From Lumbricus rubellus (taxonomy: Eukaryota > Annelida > Clitellata > Crassiclitellata > Lumbricidae): DNA of 64,000 nt. Location: contig OX243827.1 in NCBI GenBank assembly GCA_945859605.1, positions 8,078,717 through 8,142,716 on the forward strand. The letters run 5' to 3'. This document shows positions 10,267 through 33,210 of this stretch, piece after piece. The notes below the pieces were generated by a model. The model was not told the origin of the DNA and did not search any database. It worked only from the letters and a program-made list of their open reading frames with translations. Numbering within the stretch: position 1 is the stretch's first letter; each line of letters begins with the position of its first letter. Both the position numbers and the translations under genes were made by a program.

Positions 10267-12440
10267 AATAAGGTCACTCCATACGATACTCGACCCAGGC
10301 CATATGATCTAACATTACCTGGATACCTTTACTTTATAATGGAAGATGCAAGTTTTCTTGTTTATCAAGTGAGGAGGATACAATGGAAGAGTTGCAGCAA
10401 AGGGAACCTTTGGAGGTGTAGAATACCGGGTGGTGGGTTTACCATGTATGTAGTTTTTGCTAGCTAGCAGTACTGAAATACTGCATAAAGTCATGTATAA
10501 ATTATCAGCTGTATTTCTTTGGCGTGTCGTTTGATGCATTTTAATTTCATATTTTGGAATTTAAGAGGGACCAATCTGTTTTAATTTTTCACATTTATAC
10601 CAACTTATTTGATTTGATTTGGTCCTGTGATGATTTAACGGCCAAAATGACGTTCACTGCACATTACAATCTGCTGCCCTTTGTTACAGGTAGTTTGTAA
10701 TGTATGTTCACATTGTTCAATGTGGGGGCACATTAATATGCGTCCAGTTTATGTGCTGTTCTTTGTTAAAACGAAGACGTGTTATGTCCCCCAAAGCTGT
10801 TAGCTTGACATGTCGTACTGGTCAATGCATCAAACTAGAACTGCAGAGTTTTTCTTATTATATTGACTGTTTAGCGTTATTATTTTTTACAAATGGTTGT
10901 TTATATGCTGTTTCATAAGATGTGACATCGGGGCTCAAAACCCATCGCTTGTCGATGCCTAGATATTGTACGTGAAGTGAAATAAGCGATATCAGGCAAA
11001 AGAACAGAATATTCTTCAATTCACTTGTTGTCTATGAATTCGCCATAATTTCCAAAGTGGTTGCCCGATTTTGGTTCCGCTTGTTTTTAAAAAAAATACA
11101 AATATATCATTTTCTTCCCTGGCAAATTGTGGAAAAATCAATGGTTTCTGAGGACTTTGATGGCACAATTATTCTCAAACTTTTTACTTGATTTTCTCAC
11201 TCCATACTAATGAAATAATCAAACGAGTGTAAGTTTAGTTACAAAAAGATGTCTTCGTTCTGTAAAATGTAGTTTAAGGCAGATCTATTGCAGTATATGA
11301 CTGAATTTGTGACAGGTTTTGAGCCCCTGTGTCACAGACATGTCCTAATAAGACTTTGTGTAACGACTTTAAGCCATACTCTGCTCTGCATCTAAACGAA
11401 TAACATGTTATTATGTGAAGTTATGTTACAGTCATTCTACAATTTAGCCAAGTAAGAGAATGATCATGTTTTCTGTTGGAAAACCTGCTCTCGTAATTCT
11501 GCGTATCCTAAGTTTGTATCTGAGAAGCTACGTGGCTAGTCTTATTGATGTGCTGTTGGTCGCTTCATAATGGAACATCATACTGGTTCGGCTGATTTCT
11601 GAAGTTTGGTTGACACTAAGAAATGTACTTTAGAGTGCATAGGAGATTAGTTGTAGTCTAAAAGTTTTCAGGAACTCCTGAAATGTGTTGCTGTGCTAGC
11701 TACTCATGAACAGTCCAGAATCAAAATCTCTTAATCAGAAGTAGTGGCCTAAATAATTTGGCTGTATAGAAATTTGTATGAAGAGAAATTATTAAGTTCT
11801 ATGTTTCTGAGTTATACAGCCGATAGTTTTAGCGTGGGAGTACATGCAACTACGGTACTACTGTTGTGTATATTTTGTTTTGAGTTAGTTTGACTCTCTG
11901 TTTATTGTTTCATGTTATGGTTAGCGGCTTCTTCGTGTAAGACTTGAATCGTTGCTGTTTGCTAAACATACATTATACTAGACGAGGATTTGGTGCTGAT
12001 CCAAGAAAACCTAAAGTTGCCAATCTGCATTCCCAATGATATGTAGCATTTGTAATGGTTCCCATAGAATGGAAACCTTGCACAGAGACTGTGCTTTATA
12101 ACATTTTAAATTTGTTGATTTAATGTACATATCTGTGAAACCAAAGCACTGTGAATGTTCATTGTGTGGTTTTCAGTTTTGGCTGTACAGTTGTTTGAGA
12201 AGAATGGCTAACTTGAAGCAACATGTTTCTATGGCGGCACTATAGAAGTTACTGATTACATTACAGACAATACATACGTTACATTACATTACATAGAGTT
12301 ATTGAAGAAGTGATTAGGCTTACTTATTTAGCACGGTGTACTTGAAGACCGGATTAACAAAGCATATTTCATGTATGATTTTTACGATGCTTGGTTGATT
12401 TGGTGAGTTGTTGTTTATAGGCTAAACATGTCCAGTATTA
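10267..12440. other. intergenic DNA, nothing recognised
   Basis: AT-rich; only short frames without splice context. No repeat family already described is seen. Confidence 0.4.
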
Positions 12441-12467
12441 AGGTTAATCTTTTGAGCCATTCGATGT

Positions 12468-12599
12468 CTGTTGAATATTCACGATCTGTCTGTTGAATAT
12501 TCATGATCTGTTTGTTGAATATTCATCATTTGTCTGTTGAATATTCATCATATGTCTGTTGAATATTCATGACCTGTCTGTTGAATATTCATGATCTGT
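12468..12599. repeat. 22-bp minisatellite, 6 copies
   Basis: Six contiguous units of CTGTTGAATATTCATGATCTGT with one to three changes each. Every unit keeps the palindrome TGAATATTCA, so GAATATTC recurs every 22 bp. Confidence 0.9.
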
Positions 12600-12689
12600 C
12601 TGTTTCATAGCAATAATGGTGACTTCCTGCAGCATCTAGCATACGATTGGGCAAATTAGCGCTGTTAGCAACAATGAACGCTTTTGCCA

Positions 12690-12922
12690 GCTAGGAAATA
12701 GACAAATAGGGCCTTGATGATGAGTTCTCTGCCCAAAGGCAGGTTACTGGCTTTACGCCCCTGGGGATGAGATGAGTGGGGTGGTTTCCCGTTGCCTTCC
12801 CCACAGACAATGGTGGCTGAGAAACTTGTCCAAGGTCGCTACGTAGTGGCTTCAGGTAGATTCGAACCCGCGACCCTTCGGTCACGAGGCGACAAACTTA
12901 ACCGCTACACCACCACGTCACA
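12690..12922 (-). mobile_element. second tRNA-derived SINE family
   Basis: On the minus strand it starts with a tRNA-like head: GTGGTGTAGCGGTTAAG as A box and GGGTTCGAATCT as B box. A body follows that includes GGGGAAGGCAACGGGAAACC and CCCCAGGGGCGTAAAGCC. The body differs from the abundant family first seen at 633-842 although the central GACCTTGGACAAGT stretch is similar. It is not a functional tRNA gene: the acceptor stem is not closed and the body continues far beyond tRNA length. Confidence 0.7.
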
Positions 12923-12924
12923 CT

Positions 12925-14615
12925 AGGTCCATTCTAGAGATTTTATTTTGAGCACTAGGTGATAATAATGATAATGATATTGCCTGTGTTCTGGCAACAT
13001 CAGCATTGCAGTCGATAAGTTATAGTTCAACTACTTGCAGCTCTAATAGTAAATTGCTAATTAGTGACTTTGTGATCCATTTTGAGTCGTTGCTAAGAAG
13101 TTGAGTTGTACTTGAGTCTAGCATTGGATAGTCAGTTGTTGCTAAGTATTTTTGGTATTCTGGTGCTACGTAGCCTTCTATAGCATTACTGCATTTATAA
13201 AACAATGTTGTCAGCAGTGTAATTGTTTATAAATAGGCTTTTTCAAATGTGAGAGTGTAATTCAGCTGCTGCAGCTGTGGCCAAGAATTGTAGCAGTCTT
13301 TTAAAATGTTTTCTTGTCGTTCTCTAAGGTTCTCTTGAGTTCAGTTTGAATATTCGTTCAACCTGCTGCAGATACTAAACAGATATTCTTGTACAATCAG
13401 TGACATTTTTAGTGGACTTTCAGTGTGGGTGCGCTTTTCTGCCTGATTCTTTTTATGCTTGTGTATTAAGACATACACCTGGATTGCATGGATGCGTTCT
13501 TTGCGCGTCTCATTCTTTTTCTGTTTCGTTTGCTGAGTTAAAAGTAACGTTGTTGGTGTTTTGCCAATGATTTAATGGGCAATTGTCTTTAAGATGCGTC
13601 TTTGTAACGTTACTCATTGGCACTATATAAATTGCCTAATTTTTACAGAAACACATGAATGCATACATGTAATTATAAACGCATATGCATATAGATGTAC
13701 GGTAGTACGTGCTTACATAACAATACCTAGTACATTAATTGTGTATGAAGTTTAGTAAAATGTTACCTGGTACCGGAATCCAATCTGAACGAGTACTCTA
13801 CTAACCTGTCACTACTATGACAGTGGATTTAATTGATTCTTTAACATCGCGCATTGAATGCACAAATTTCTTGGTGAAACATTAACAAATGAATTTATTA
13901 GCAAAAGGCAATTTAATGTACCTGTGTAAATCTTAGATCATTTATCTTGGTTTTATTATGAGGACTTTCTAGTAACATTGTTTTCAATGTGCAACGTTTG
14001 GGACTTGGTTTTTAAATTTGCCTTTGAAGTTACGTTTTGAGTTCTTTCTTAGACTTCCAGACAATCGTAGACTTCTCAGCCTCTTTAGAATGATTCTTCT
14101 TTTGAGAATGGAATCCAAAACGCGTCCAGTTCATGCTGTCTCAGACAGTGAGTACGATATTCTTGAAGCCACCCTACTCTCTCTGTTCTTGTGTATGTGA
14201 AATGTTAAGAGTGAGATTTTTCCCATTCGTCGTCCCGCCTTTGTTGCGCAGTACGCTGAATGTATGTTTTAGACTTCTGTGAAGTGAGGATGTTGATATG
14301 ACGAAGATTAGTGATTGGAAGAGTAATTGAGTAAATGAGTGATTGGAAATGTTAGCAGACAAGATTAATTACTATTATTATTTCGCATTTATTGCTGTAT
14401 GAACCACAGAATAATTAGCAAGTAGGCCTATCTAGTGGTGTAAGTCATGGGGGAGTAGGAGGGGGCTTCTCAAAGTTTTAATTGGACCTCTCTGCCCCTA
14501 AAAATGTAAAATTCCCCACGAAAATCTTTTCCCCAAGGTTATTTTGCAGATTTTGCAGCATGCAAGTATCACTCTACGGCTGACCAGCTGTAAGTGAAAG
14601 ACTAACTCAAGTTCA
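12925..14615. other. intergenic DNA, nothing recognised
   Basis: No supported exon or named repeat. Confidence 0.4.
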
Positions 14616-14616
14616 T

Positions 14617-14680
14617 TCATTCATTCTATGGTTTTATATGGCGTCCCTTCAAGAGATCTATTCAGTGGCACTCCTAGTCC
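14617..14680 (-). repeat. SINE 3'-tail fragment, diverged
   Basis: ATTC repeats followed by a tail-like GGCGTCCCTTCAAGAG and CTATTCAGTGGCACTCC, in antisense. Confidence 0.5.
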
Positions 14681-15577
14681 AGCCACGGAAAAATGAAAAG
14701 ACTCGAGTGATTTATGAAACAAAATTTGATTGGTCAGATGTAATGGACGCAGCTTTTAATTGAGGTCATTTCAGATTAAAGTGTGTACAGTGACTGTTTG
14801 AGAGGAAATTCGAACCTGTAGGCCTACTGTTGGCGTTATATGTCCACCTGAAAGGTGTTTGCCTGTAGAAAGACCTTTTTTCCATGTCCATTCAGACTTG
14901 TGAAAAATCTTATTAGGTATTTAATTTCATATATAGGTTTATTCTGCGACAGGAGTGACATCGTTAACTTTATGATATCATGTTGGTTGTTCCCAGTCTG
15001 AAAGATATTGTCTACTCAAACATGGCTGTGAAATTTTTAAGAGGAAATGCTAATCTTTACACAATAGCTAAGATGTTTGTAGTTAGTATTTTACCAGATG
15101 AAATAGACAGCTTTGTGACCGTTGTGTTAAGATTCTACGCCGACTGCTACAACTTTCTAATCGCTGTGTATTGTTCCAGAAATCATCATCTCGTTAAGTA
15201 CTACTGATAAATGTATTGTTTCGATTAAAAATTCACGTTTGATATTGTAAAGTGCTTGATTTGTTTCTGTTAAAGTCTCATTGATTAAACTCATTGAACT
15301 AAATCTTAAATTGGGTTCAAGTCTTCGAATTCTGGTGGAGTTTCGCCTGAGAAGTTATGAAACGTTGCTATAAAAGTGCTGTATCAAACCACTATTGTTC
15401 GCCTAGGTCTACCTCAGTTATTGAAAGGGTATAGTGTGGGTTAATTTCCACCTGCAATGGTCCTGCATAGCTTACTCCTTCCACCATTAGTTCACTACAT
15501 CTTTCTGTCTGGTAGTCTTTCCTCATCTTTCTCCCGCCTCAAATCTCACCTTTTCTCTCGGGGTCAATTGCAATGGG

Positions 15578-15655
15578 AGCACTTCTGAAAGGCTTTTGCT
15601 GAGAGAAGCAGTTTATAAATAATATTGTCAAATATAATACAATACTATCCTTAAG
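15578..15655 (+). repeat. tail-type repeat, second variant
   Basis: GGGAGCACTTCTGAAAGG, GCTGAGAGAAGC and TTATAAATAATAT, ending in ATACAATAC. The same variant occurs in antisense at 26294-26425, about 34040-34085 and 41929-42020 (AGAAGCGCTCCCAGTGC), with a TATTGTA-type terminal repeat. Confidence 0.55.
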
Positions 15656-15725
15656 CGTTCGTTCATATCAGACATTTATATAGCGCCGTTTCAAAAGTTT
15701 CTACTCAGAAGCGCTCCCGACCCAA
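15655..15725 (-). repeat. SINE 3'-tail fragment
   Basis: Antisense tail TATATAGCGCCGTTTCAAAAG...CTACTCAGAAGCGCTCCCGACC lies directly beside the second-variant repeat. Confidence 0.55.
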
Positions 15726-15729
15726 GTCA

Positions 15730-16780
15730 CCCAACGACGGCTAAAGAGAACAGTCTTAAGAGTAGAGTAGAACTTGGTCTCAAGAGCTCTAGGCATTAGA
15801 GCATGTTTCTGTTGCAGCAGTGTGGCGTTGACCCTGTCCCATTCAGTGATTTCATGGTAGTATCTTTCAATTAGTTGCCAGTTTGAGTTGGAACATTAAC
15901 GTTTTGAGCGCACCCTTGTGTAGACCTCCATGCCGAAAGATTCCGGTACTCTAGACAACCATCTTTCACGATGGAACCTATCAAACTCACGTAAGAAGAT
16001 AGCTGATATAACTATAAAATTATATAGGACTATGCCGTTTTTCAGGTGCCTCAAAAAGCTCGGAACACCGATAAATATAATATTATCTAGTCTGTCTGCC
16101 TCTCTGTCTGCCGACTGTTTTGATAAGGACGCATAGGCGAACTAAGTTTTATTACTATCTGTCTCACCGATTTAGACTGAGCTCAGGCGTCAGTGAAAGA
16201 TGCCTGTTGTCGTGCGTCAGTTTTTTGGACGCATTACGAGAATTGATTACATCATTACCCGTACCGGTACTCGTTATCGACGCAATGCCTCCGAAAGACT
16301 CGTTCGTGAGCACCAGTTTTATGTGTGGCGCTATAAAATAATATAGCGCTATATGATTTTTATGATAGTTACTGATTTTCATGTGACGTTTTCGGAAATG
16401 ACGTAAAATGGTGGCATCGAAATGCCTTAGAAATAGCAAAATATAAACATAAGCTTTAAGTAGAACGTAACTTAAATCAACTAAATAAAAATGCGATAAT
16501 TTGTTTACTATTTAATTGGATTAAATCCTTGGTCATCATTGCCTTTGGAATAAGAAGGTATTCGGTCTATCGTGATTTTCTTTGATACTTTACAAAGTTG
16601 CTCCTCGATTAATACGATTATACCACATACTGTAATAATTATACTATAATTTTTTTATGTAATTACTAATTATACAATTTTTTAAATCATACCATTGAAC
16701 AACAGGTAGGCCTATACATGATTTCGTGTAGACCCTATAGTTTAATTGCGTTTAGTGTAGCAGGTAGGCCTAAGCAGACC
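15730..16780. other. intergenic DNA, nothing recognised
   Basis: No supported exon or named repeat. Confidence 0.4.
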
Positions 16781-16784
16781 AATG

Positions 16785-17130
16785 GGAGCGTTAGCTAAGT
16801 TCGCATAGAGCCACAGACCTATCACTGAAGCCGACCAGCTGTTTTTATTTTGTGTCGTTTTACAGTACTTGAGAGCTGACCTTCAATCGCGTAGCTGCTT
16901 TAATTGGTTCAAAACCTTGGCGGATGTTATTGCATGAGCAATCCTTAGGGTTTGAACAGTCTGGCGCTAGATAAAAAGTTGTTCTGACTCAATGATGCAG
17001 CGATGATAATCAGGCGACAGACGAACCCAGTTGGCACCAGCGATGTGTCCCGGCGCCTGCTGCAAGGACGCCATCGCATGCGGTCGTTGCCGGTCGGGAT
17101 GACTGTGTCCTCGCTAGCCAGGGACCGGTC
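16785..17130 (+). promoter_or_regulatory. candidate promoter and first exon upstream of coronin
   Basis: A GC-richer island about 4.8 kb upstream of the coronin start exon. It has CCAAT-type boxes (ACCAATGGG near 16780, ATTGGTTC near 16905) and an AT core GATAAAAAG near 16970, then a GC-rich stretch that could be a 5' UTR exon. The coronin ATG directly follows a splice acceptor, so an upstream non-coding exon must exist somewhere. No consensus donor is obvious here, so this is a guess. Confidence 0.2.
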
Positions 17131-17279
17131 AGCATTGCGTACGGTTGCAGCATTATGATAGTGTCAACAGCAGTGCATGGGCTGATATGCCGATATGCCA
17201 GTGTACAGGATTTACATACATGTATATGCATGTGTATATGCATATACATGTATATGTATTGCCAAGTATTGGGATGCAT

Positions 17280-18560
17280 GCATGGCAGTATCTATATTGT
17301 GTTGCAGACATAAGCATTTTATGGAGCATACTTAGGCTTCCGTGGATTAGCTTATGTCTCTTTCAGTTGACAGTTGTGCCATTTTAAGAATCTTTCACAG
17401 TTTACGTTTATTGTGTCTGTATATTTTGGATTTTAATTCAATTTACTCCTTTAGTTCATAATCGTAGTCTGTTTGTGGTAATTTTGAGATTTGATGTGAG
17501 ATAGAGGATCCAATTGAATTTGAAAGAAATAGAATTGAAAGATGAAAGGGTACGGATAAAATTTTGAAGTCTATAAATTGTAATTTATGAGCCTATAGGT
17601 TTGTACTCTGCCTGTTTCTAATAACTGTGTTTTGTATTTTCGCAAGCAATGGTTGCAGCTGCTTTGCAATTTCATTGCTTCGTGTTTTGATAATTGGATA
17701 AACGTTTTCTACAGGGTCTTTTTCTGCATAAGCATGCTGCATAATGGTCTGATCTGGTCTATAATTAATTAGTTCATTGCTTTCCGGACTTTGTCTTCTT
17801 TGTCAGCTATATCTAGGCTTATAATAAATTGCAAACTTTTTAACGGACTGCTTGAAACTCCATGAAGTGTATACTTCAAATTTCTTGGAGAAGCTGTTAG
17901 ACTTGGCAGTTGTTTAAATAGATTAACTTGACCTGTGGACCCATTAGCAAGTTTGTCTACAGTGCTTAAACGTTGTCTGTCATAATTGGATAGACAACAG
18001 GATTAGATAGCCTAATGCAGTATCTAAGCTTATTTTTATCCAAATCTGCCCTACAACTGTCTGAGTGTAGCTAAGCTGTCTGTCTGACTCAGCAAGAATG
18101 GAAGTTGATAGGATTTTATTTTGGTCTGGCTTACAGTGAGAGATTATGTTTAGACTTGAAGTCTCAGACAGACGCATCATTAGCGACAAGCACAGATACG
18201 AGATGTATATTAAAAATTCGAACTGAAGAAAGTTATATCAGTTACGAACGTTGGACAAATATGATTAGATATCTGGAGAGTGTATGGAAATTAAACCTTG
18301 GAAAGCTTCTCAAGTTTCAGTCGGCTAATAGGTTACCATTCATAAAAAGTATCTGCATGTTGTATTGAATTGATTTTACCTTACCGTTGGAGTTTTGGAG
18401 ATAATATTAACCGTGAGTCTGTTCTGTTCTGGAGCTGTACACAATGAAATATGAATAACACGTTTAGGTTTAATTTGAATCGAGTCAACGAAGTTTTGCG
18501 AAATCGTCTCCCATCAGACGGTGATAACGTCAGCGAACCTCTTCCGCATCGTATTAACAA
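17280..18560. other. non-coding DNA, nothing recognised
   Basis: AT-rich; possibly intron upstream of coronin. No supported exon. Confidence 0.35.
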
Positions 18561-18563
18561 GGT

Positions 18564-18835
18564 CAGTGTATAATCAATCAATCAATCAGTCAATCAATCA
18601 TTTAGTCAATCAATCATTCCTTCAATCGTTCAATCAATTAATCAATCAGTCAATCATTCAATCAATCAGTCAATCAATCAGTTAATCAATCAGTCAGTCA
18701 GTCAATTAATCAATCAGTCATTCAATCATTCATTCAATCATTCAATCAATCATTAAATCAATCCTTTAATCAATCAATCAATTAAAATTTATATAGCACC
18801 TCTTCAAGATGCCTATTCAGAGGTGCTCGTAGCCG
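18564..18835 (-). repeat. (ATCA)n microsatellite ending in a SINE tail
   Basis: About 220 bp of imperfect ATCA/GTCA repeats run straight into an antisense SINE tail (TATATAGCACCTCTTCAAG...CAGAGGTGCTC). The array is the expanded 3'-terminal repeat of the retroposon. Confidence 0.75.
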
Positions 18836-18839
18836 AGAT

Positions 18840-19665
18840 CAAGCGTAAAAAGTCTTCAACAGTTTAATGTTATCAAGTGTTGCTGCATTTTACTTTTACC
18901 TGGCTTACTGGTACTGTAAGAGATTATGTTGAGGTTAGAAATCTTAGGAGGTGTTTAGGGTTCTGAAAAACACTCTGGCACAAAGAGCTCACAGACACGG
19001 GATCACAGGGTCACCCCAAAAGATCCACTCAACAGTTAGCATTGGTAAACTAAGTAGTAGGACTTTGATGGCCACCTTGCATGTCTGCCGACAGTTTAAT
19101 TTGACTCCTGTAATTACTTTGATTATCTGTTCATTACTGATTATAATCACACTACATTGTGTCAGTTTGAAAAATAAAGAAGATTAAAAATATTTTTATT
19201 ATTATATGCGTGTTAATCTAAATTCTATTATTTCTTATATTTGGGTGTGACGTTTACTCCAATGGCAATCAAACACTGTCAAATAAAAAACTGAAATTTG
19301 ACAGATGAGCAAATCATTGAACATAAATCGCATGAAAAATTGAGCAAAATATAAAATTGGTCAATTTCTAAGATTGTGTAAAACTTGATTTGCATGAAGT
19401 AAGGAATGGTGTATCTTGGTATCCATTCAGGTCTGTGCAAATTGGCCGGTAATAGACCCAGGCCAAATGTAGGCCCCATCAATTTCAAACTGCTCACTAA
19501 GTATTTTGGCAATAAATCAAATGTTGCTAACTACTTGTTATGATAGGTATGACAGAACTTTCTAATTTTTTCATATATGATTTATCTACATTTAATCTAC
19601 ATTAATGTTTTTCATAAAGGATTCCCTTTTATTCTCTATTAGGGAGCTTTAATGGGCCCTTTCAA
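18840..19665. other. non-coding DNA, nothing recognised
   Basis: No supported exon or named repeat. Confidence 0.35.
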
Positions 19666-19668
19666 ATT

Positions 19669-19760
19669 CATTCATTCATTCATTTATTCATTCATTCATT
19701 CATTCATTGGAGGAGTTATATAGCGCCCCTTCACATTGACTACTCATAAGTGCTCCTGAC
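19669..19760 (-). repeat. SINE 3'-tail fragment with ATTC-repeat end
   Basis: (ATTC)n, then TATATAGCGCCCCTTCA and CTACTCATAAGTGCTCCTGACC in antisense. Confidence 0.7.
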
Positions 19761-20299
19761 CCCAGTACAGCTAAAAGGGACAGTTTTCATCTGCCATTCA
19801 TGCTTTTTTTTACTAATTTAATCACATAAATTGTTACACCGCCGAAAAATTGGGGTTGGCCTTTAATAAGCTATTATGTTTGGAGAAGTTAAGTGTTTGT
19901 TCTACTCAGTTGCTTGTTCCTGCAGTGTGATGTGAACACTACTGCATTAAATAACCGTGACAAAGTGTTCTTCACTGTCTTCTTGATTCTCTTTATTGAA
20001 TTTTAAGTGCTGATACTTAATTTTTTAGTGGCACTTAAGTATCTGAATTGTCTTACGATTTCTATTTTTATATGAATGTTTATCGTGCTATTAAGATATG
20101 TATTTGTGTGTATTTATATTATTGTTAATATTGACACTGCTATTAATGTGCCTACTACCTAGTAATAATTTTTGGTATGTTTGTATCATGACATTCAAAT
20201 CTAGCAGCTTGCAGGGCCCTCTGAACTATTTTAGAGTATAACCAGTCTTGTCCAAATTGTTACTGACAAAAGGTGTAGAAATCAAATTGCAGCAACTAT

Positions 20300-20555
20300 T
20301 GAATTACACCTTGCCGTCCTGCCACTTAGTTGGCCAGCACACCTGAAAATGTAAGGGGCGTCCTTGCACTTCTTTTGGAAAGGTGAAAGAGGCATCCAGG
20401 CAATTCTTTTTTACACTTTTAGCACTGAGTAACACTACTCTTAACACTATTGTCTTGAGTAGCACAGTAACCTGCTAGGAGGCTTGAAGCTAATTGAAAA
20501 CAAGTAAGTTTTGTAAGGTGAGCACTCTAACCGTTTGACCTCATGTTTAGCAGGT
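20300..20555 (-). repeat. probable diverged SINE of the family seen at 37195-37375
   Basis: Shares the GGGCGTCCTT...GGAAAGGTGAA layout and ends in a GAGCACTCTAACCGTTTGACC segment resembling the complement of a tRNA-like head. Strongly diverged; low support. Confidence 0.35.
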
Positions 20556-20578
20556 ATCATTGTGTCCGGCAAAATGTC

Positions 20579-21957
20579 CAGGGTCTATAGTAACTAATGT
20601 CATTGTATCTATTGTAACAGATATTCTTTTTGTAATAGGATGCCGTTATAGGCTTATCTAGTGAACAGGTGTCAATGTTTCTAATGCCGTGGATGTTTTT
20701 GCATAGATCTATTGTTACTGATGTCATTGCATCTATTGTTACTGATGTCATTGCATCTATTGTTACTGATGTCATTGCATCTATTGTTACTGATGTCATT
20801 GCATCTATTGTTACTGATGTCATTGCATCTATTGTTACTGATGTCATTGTATCTATTGTAACAGATATTCTTTTTGTAATAGGATGCCGTTATAGGCTTA
20901 TCTAGTGAACAGGTGTCAATGTTTCTAATGCCGTGGATGTTTTTGCATAGATCTATTGTTACTGATGTCATTGCATCTATTGTTACTGATGTCATTGCAT
21001 CTATTGTTACTGATGTCATTGCATCTATTGTTACTGATGTCATTGCATCTATTGTTACTGATGTCATTGCATCTATTGTTACTGATGTCATTGTATCTAT
21101 TGTAACAGATATTCTTTTTGTAATAGGATGCCGTTATAGGCTTATCTAGTGAACAGGTGTCAATGTTTCTAATGCCGTGGATGTTTTTGCATAGATCTAT
21201 TGTTACTGATGTCATTGCATCTATTGTTACTGATGTCATTGCATCTATTGTTACTGATGTCATTGCATCTATTGTTACTGATGTCATTGCATCTATTGTT
21301 ACTGATGTCATTGCATCTATTGTTACTGATGTCATTGCATCTATTGTTACTGATTTCATTGCATCTGTTGTTACTGATGTCATTGCATCTATTGTTACTG
21401 ATGTCATTGCATCTATTGTTACTGATTTCATTGCATCTGTTGTTACTGATGTCATTGCATCTATTGTTACTGATTTCATTGCATCTGTTGTTACTGATGT
21501 TATAGCATCTATTGTTACTGATGTTATAGCATCTATTGTTACTGATGTCATTGCATCTATTGTTACTGATTTCATTGCATCTGTTGTTACTGATGTCATT
21601 GCATCTATTGTTACTGATGTCATTGCATCTATTGTTACTGATGTCATTGCATAGATCTATTGTTACTGATGTCATTGCATCTATTGTTACTGATTTCATT
21701 GCATCTGTTGTTACTGATGTCATTGCATCTATTGTTACTGATGTCATTGCATCTATTGTTACTGATGTCATTGCATAGATCTATTTTTACTGATGTCATT
21801 GCATCTATTGTTACTGATGCCATTGCATCTATTGTTACCGATGTCATTACATCTATTGTATTTGTTACTGATATCATTACATCTATTGTTACTGATGCCA
21901 TTGCATCTATTGTTACTTTTTCATATATTTACAATGCTATTATGCCTATTGTTGCAG
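20579..21957. repeat. 24-bp minisatellite derived from the coronin start-codon junction
   Basis: Roughly 45 units of ATCTATTGTTACTGATGTCATTGC. Three copies of a 244-bp higher-order block start the array (about 20613, 20857 and 21101). Each block has six units plus a 98-bp segment containing TAATAGGATGCCG and CATAGATC. Variant units (GATTTCATTG, CTGTTGTT, GATGTTATAG) follow from 21340. The array ends in degenerate units that merge with the coronin exon 1 boundary, TATTGTTGCAG|ATGTCATTG. Unit and junction differ at two positions out of about 20. Because 24 is divisible by 3, long open frames arise on both strands; they are not genes. Confidence 0.9.
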
Positions 21958-32656
<10,699 letters not shown>

Positions 32657-33210
32657 CAACTTACTTTCCGGAGCCCAAAAGGTTGTCGCCAATGGGGGTT
32701 GTCTCTATGTAACATCGATGTGCCTGTTGCTTTTGACGTGTTGCCATTTCTAATCTATGCGGTCAAATCAAATCGCCGTCTCTTTTGTGCTTTGAAAGTG
32801 AATGCCGCATTTGACTTCTGTTGCTATTGTTGTTGGTGCTATATTTTATATATATATATATATATATTGTCCTATTGTCTTTTAAAACAATCGCTAAGAC
32901 TACTGTGAAGTAAATTCATATTGTCCTATTGTCTTGTAAAACAATCGCTAAGACTACTGTGAAGTAAATTCTTATTGTGCTGTTTGCTGGCTGGAAGGAA
33001 GGAGGACAATATCAAGGGCAGCTGTATTGTGTCGTATTGTCACCAGAGGGATAGTACTGGTTCCCTGTGAATTCGCGCAAAGGGAACAGAATGCTGGAAC
33101 TTTCGCTTTGTCGTGTTTTTCGTGTGCTCTGGTTTTCTTTCGTAAATATGATACGTTACATTGGTAACTTTCCGCGATATCCTGAGTTTAGGTCCTGAAG
33201 AATAAAACTA
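32657..33210 (+). other. coronin 3' UTR with AATAAA
   Basis: Follows the stop. A (TA)n run at 32840-32866 and a 54-bp perfect-to-near-perfect tandem duplication (32866-32919, 32920-32972) are present. AATAAA at 33201-33206 is the first canonical poly(A) signal; transcription may run further, to about 33780. Confidence 0.6.

Noticed and set aside
15930..16136. Possible first exon ending at CAC|GTAAGAAG
   Set aside because: No promoter or partner exon, and composition like the non-coding surroundings.
20681..21778. Long open frames on both strands (up to 240 codons) and a CRISPR-like look of regular repeats
   Set aside because: The unit is 24 bp, so no stops arise by chance; units are contiguous with no unique spacers, and the context is a eukaryotic gene.
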